NCBI GenBank assembly: GCA_016931775.1
Contig: JAFGEC010000549.1
Location: 1 to 46,331, forward strand
DNA from: Candidatus Zhuqueibacterota bacterium
Lineage (GTDB): Bacteria > Zhuqueibacterota > Zhuqueibacteria > Residuimicrobiales > JAFGEC01
Reading direction: 5' to 3'
DNA: 46,331 nucleotides
Shown here: in pieces, positions 45,810 through 46,331 of the stretch
Numbering within the stretch: the stretch's first letter is position 1
Layout: each line of letters starts with the position of its first letter
Notes under the pieces: generated by a model
What the model saw: only the letters and a program-made list of their open reading frames with translations
Database searches by the model: none
Told to the model about the DNA's origin: nothing
Made by a program: the position numbers and the translations under genes

Positions 45810-46331
45810 ATGAGAAAAATGAACTCAATTCTGGCCATGATTACCATACTCGGTGTTCTATGGTCAACTCACTTGTTTGCTGCAGGCGTCGATCTGACGG
45901 CAATCGGAGCCAGAGCTCAGGCTTTGGGAGGTAATTACCGTGGTGTTTCCGATGACTGGAGCGCCATGTACTGGAATCCGGCCGGATTGGTGTTTACCAG
46001 CGGTCTGAAAGCGGGATTCGGGCTGGAGTTTGCCAGTCCCAGTGCGACATATACTGCCGGAAAAAGTCAATTAGGCGGACCTTTCAGCGCCACAAAATTC
46101 GGCAAAGCTGTGGAAAACGAACCATTGAACTTTGTTTTGCCTTCGCTTGGTGTATACTATAGCAATGAAAAATATGCATTCGGTATCGGTGCCTGGGCGC
46201 CGTTCGGGCTGGGTGCGAAGTGGAATTTGCTGGATACGGATGCCTACAACAGCAATTATCCCGAATTCGAATGGGAAGACAATATGCAGGTTATCGATAT
46301 CCATCCGACATTTTCATATAAAATCAATGAA
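45810..46331 (+). CDS. FadL/OmpP1-family outer-membrane protein, N-terminal part (cut by window edge)
   Basis: 174 codons in the window; GGAGGAG precedes the ATG. A signal peptide ends L-F-A-A. The mature part begins G-V-D-L-T-A-I-G-A-R-A-Q-A-L-G-G-N-Y-R-G-V-S-D-D-W-S, then Y-W-N-P-A-G-L-V-F. These are hallmarks of FadL-like barrels that import long-chain fatty acids and other hydrophobic compounds. The sequence runs parallel to the barrel half of the upstream fusion (including I-D-I-H-P-T-F-S-Y-K-I near the window end), so the two are tandem paralogues. Confidence 0.88.
   Translation, partial: MRKMNSILAMITILGVLWSTHLFAAGVDLTAIGARAQALGGNYRGVSDDWSAMYWNPAGLVFTSGLKAGFGLEFASPSATYTAGKSQLGGPFSATKFGKAVENEPLNFVLPSLGVYYSNEKYAFGIGAWAPFGLGAKWNLLDTDAYNSNYPEFEWEDNMQVIDIHPTFSYKINE

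Overview
The window most likely comes from a Gram-negative bacterium of the FCB superphylum, probably in or near Calditrichota/KSB1-type lineages. The evidence is several secreted proteins ending in type IX secretion (T9SS) type-A sorting domains with the Q-N-Y-P-N-P-F-N-P signature, a PorV-like start at the left edge, a SusC-like TonB receptor with an N-terminal carboxypeptidase-regulatory-like domain, and FadL-type barrels at the right edge. The phylum is an inference from protein style; no rRNA or tRNA gene was found. Almost everything reads on the minus strand.

Layout. (1) 1-6564: a minus-strand operon of TonB-dependent receptor, large T9SS-tagged protein and the start of a PorV-like outer-membrane protein. 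(2) 7223-11488: a SurA/PpiC-like lipoprotein diverges from two tandem HU-family genes, followed by a CNNM/CorC-type membrane protein and a YigZ-family protein. (3) 11612-19797: a fatty acid biosynthesis operon, yceD-rpmF-plsX-fabH-fabD-fabG-acpP-fabF-rnc, ending in an acyl-CoA dehydrogenase and starting from a good sigma70-like promoter. (4) 19882-24524: a four-subunit 2-oxoacid:ferredoxin oxidoreductase (delta, alpha, beta, gamma), preceded by a cyclic-2,3-diphosphoglycerate-synthetase-like GTPase and followed by ndk, with two perfect 17-bp palindromes upstream. (5) 24533-30304: dusB, and a 1530-residue secreted C39-like peptidase/ASH/CBM9-like repeat protein. (6) 30305-36920: an AT-rich accessory stretch with a probably broken gene, two related small secreted proteins, a CE15 glucuronoyl-esterase-like enzyme with a T9SS tag, and a membrane protein of unknown function. 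(7) 36921-42678: thiI, then an etfB-etfA-Fe-S oxidoreductase operon (ETF:menaquinone oxidoreductase type) and a TetR regulator. (8) 43130-46331: a CsgG-like/PEGA/FadL fusion and a second FadL-type gene cut by the window edge.

How it fits together. The fab operon makes acyl chains. The ETF/Fe-S/TetR block, the acyl-CoA dehydrogenase and the FadL-type barrels look like uptake and oxidation of fatty acids or other hydrophobic substrates, with electrons passing to menaquinone. The oxidoreductase operon links central 2-oxoacid metabolism to ferredoxin. The T9SS-tagged proteins (a plant-cell-wall-type esterase, CBM9-like repeats, a peptidase) point to extracellular polymer degradation.

I did not find a clearly new system. 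The strongest candidates for novelty are the CsgG-PEGA-FadL fusion, the palindromic control regions at 24437-24524 and 45711-45752, and a terminator-like hairpin that runs into the thiI start codon.
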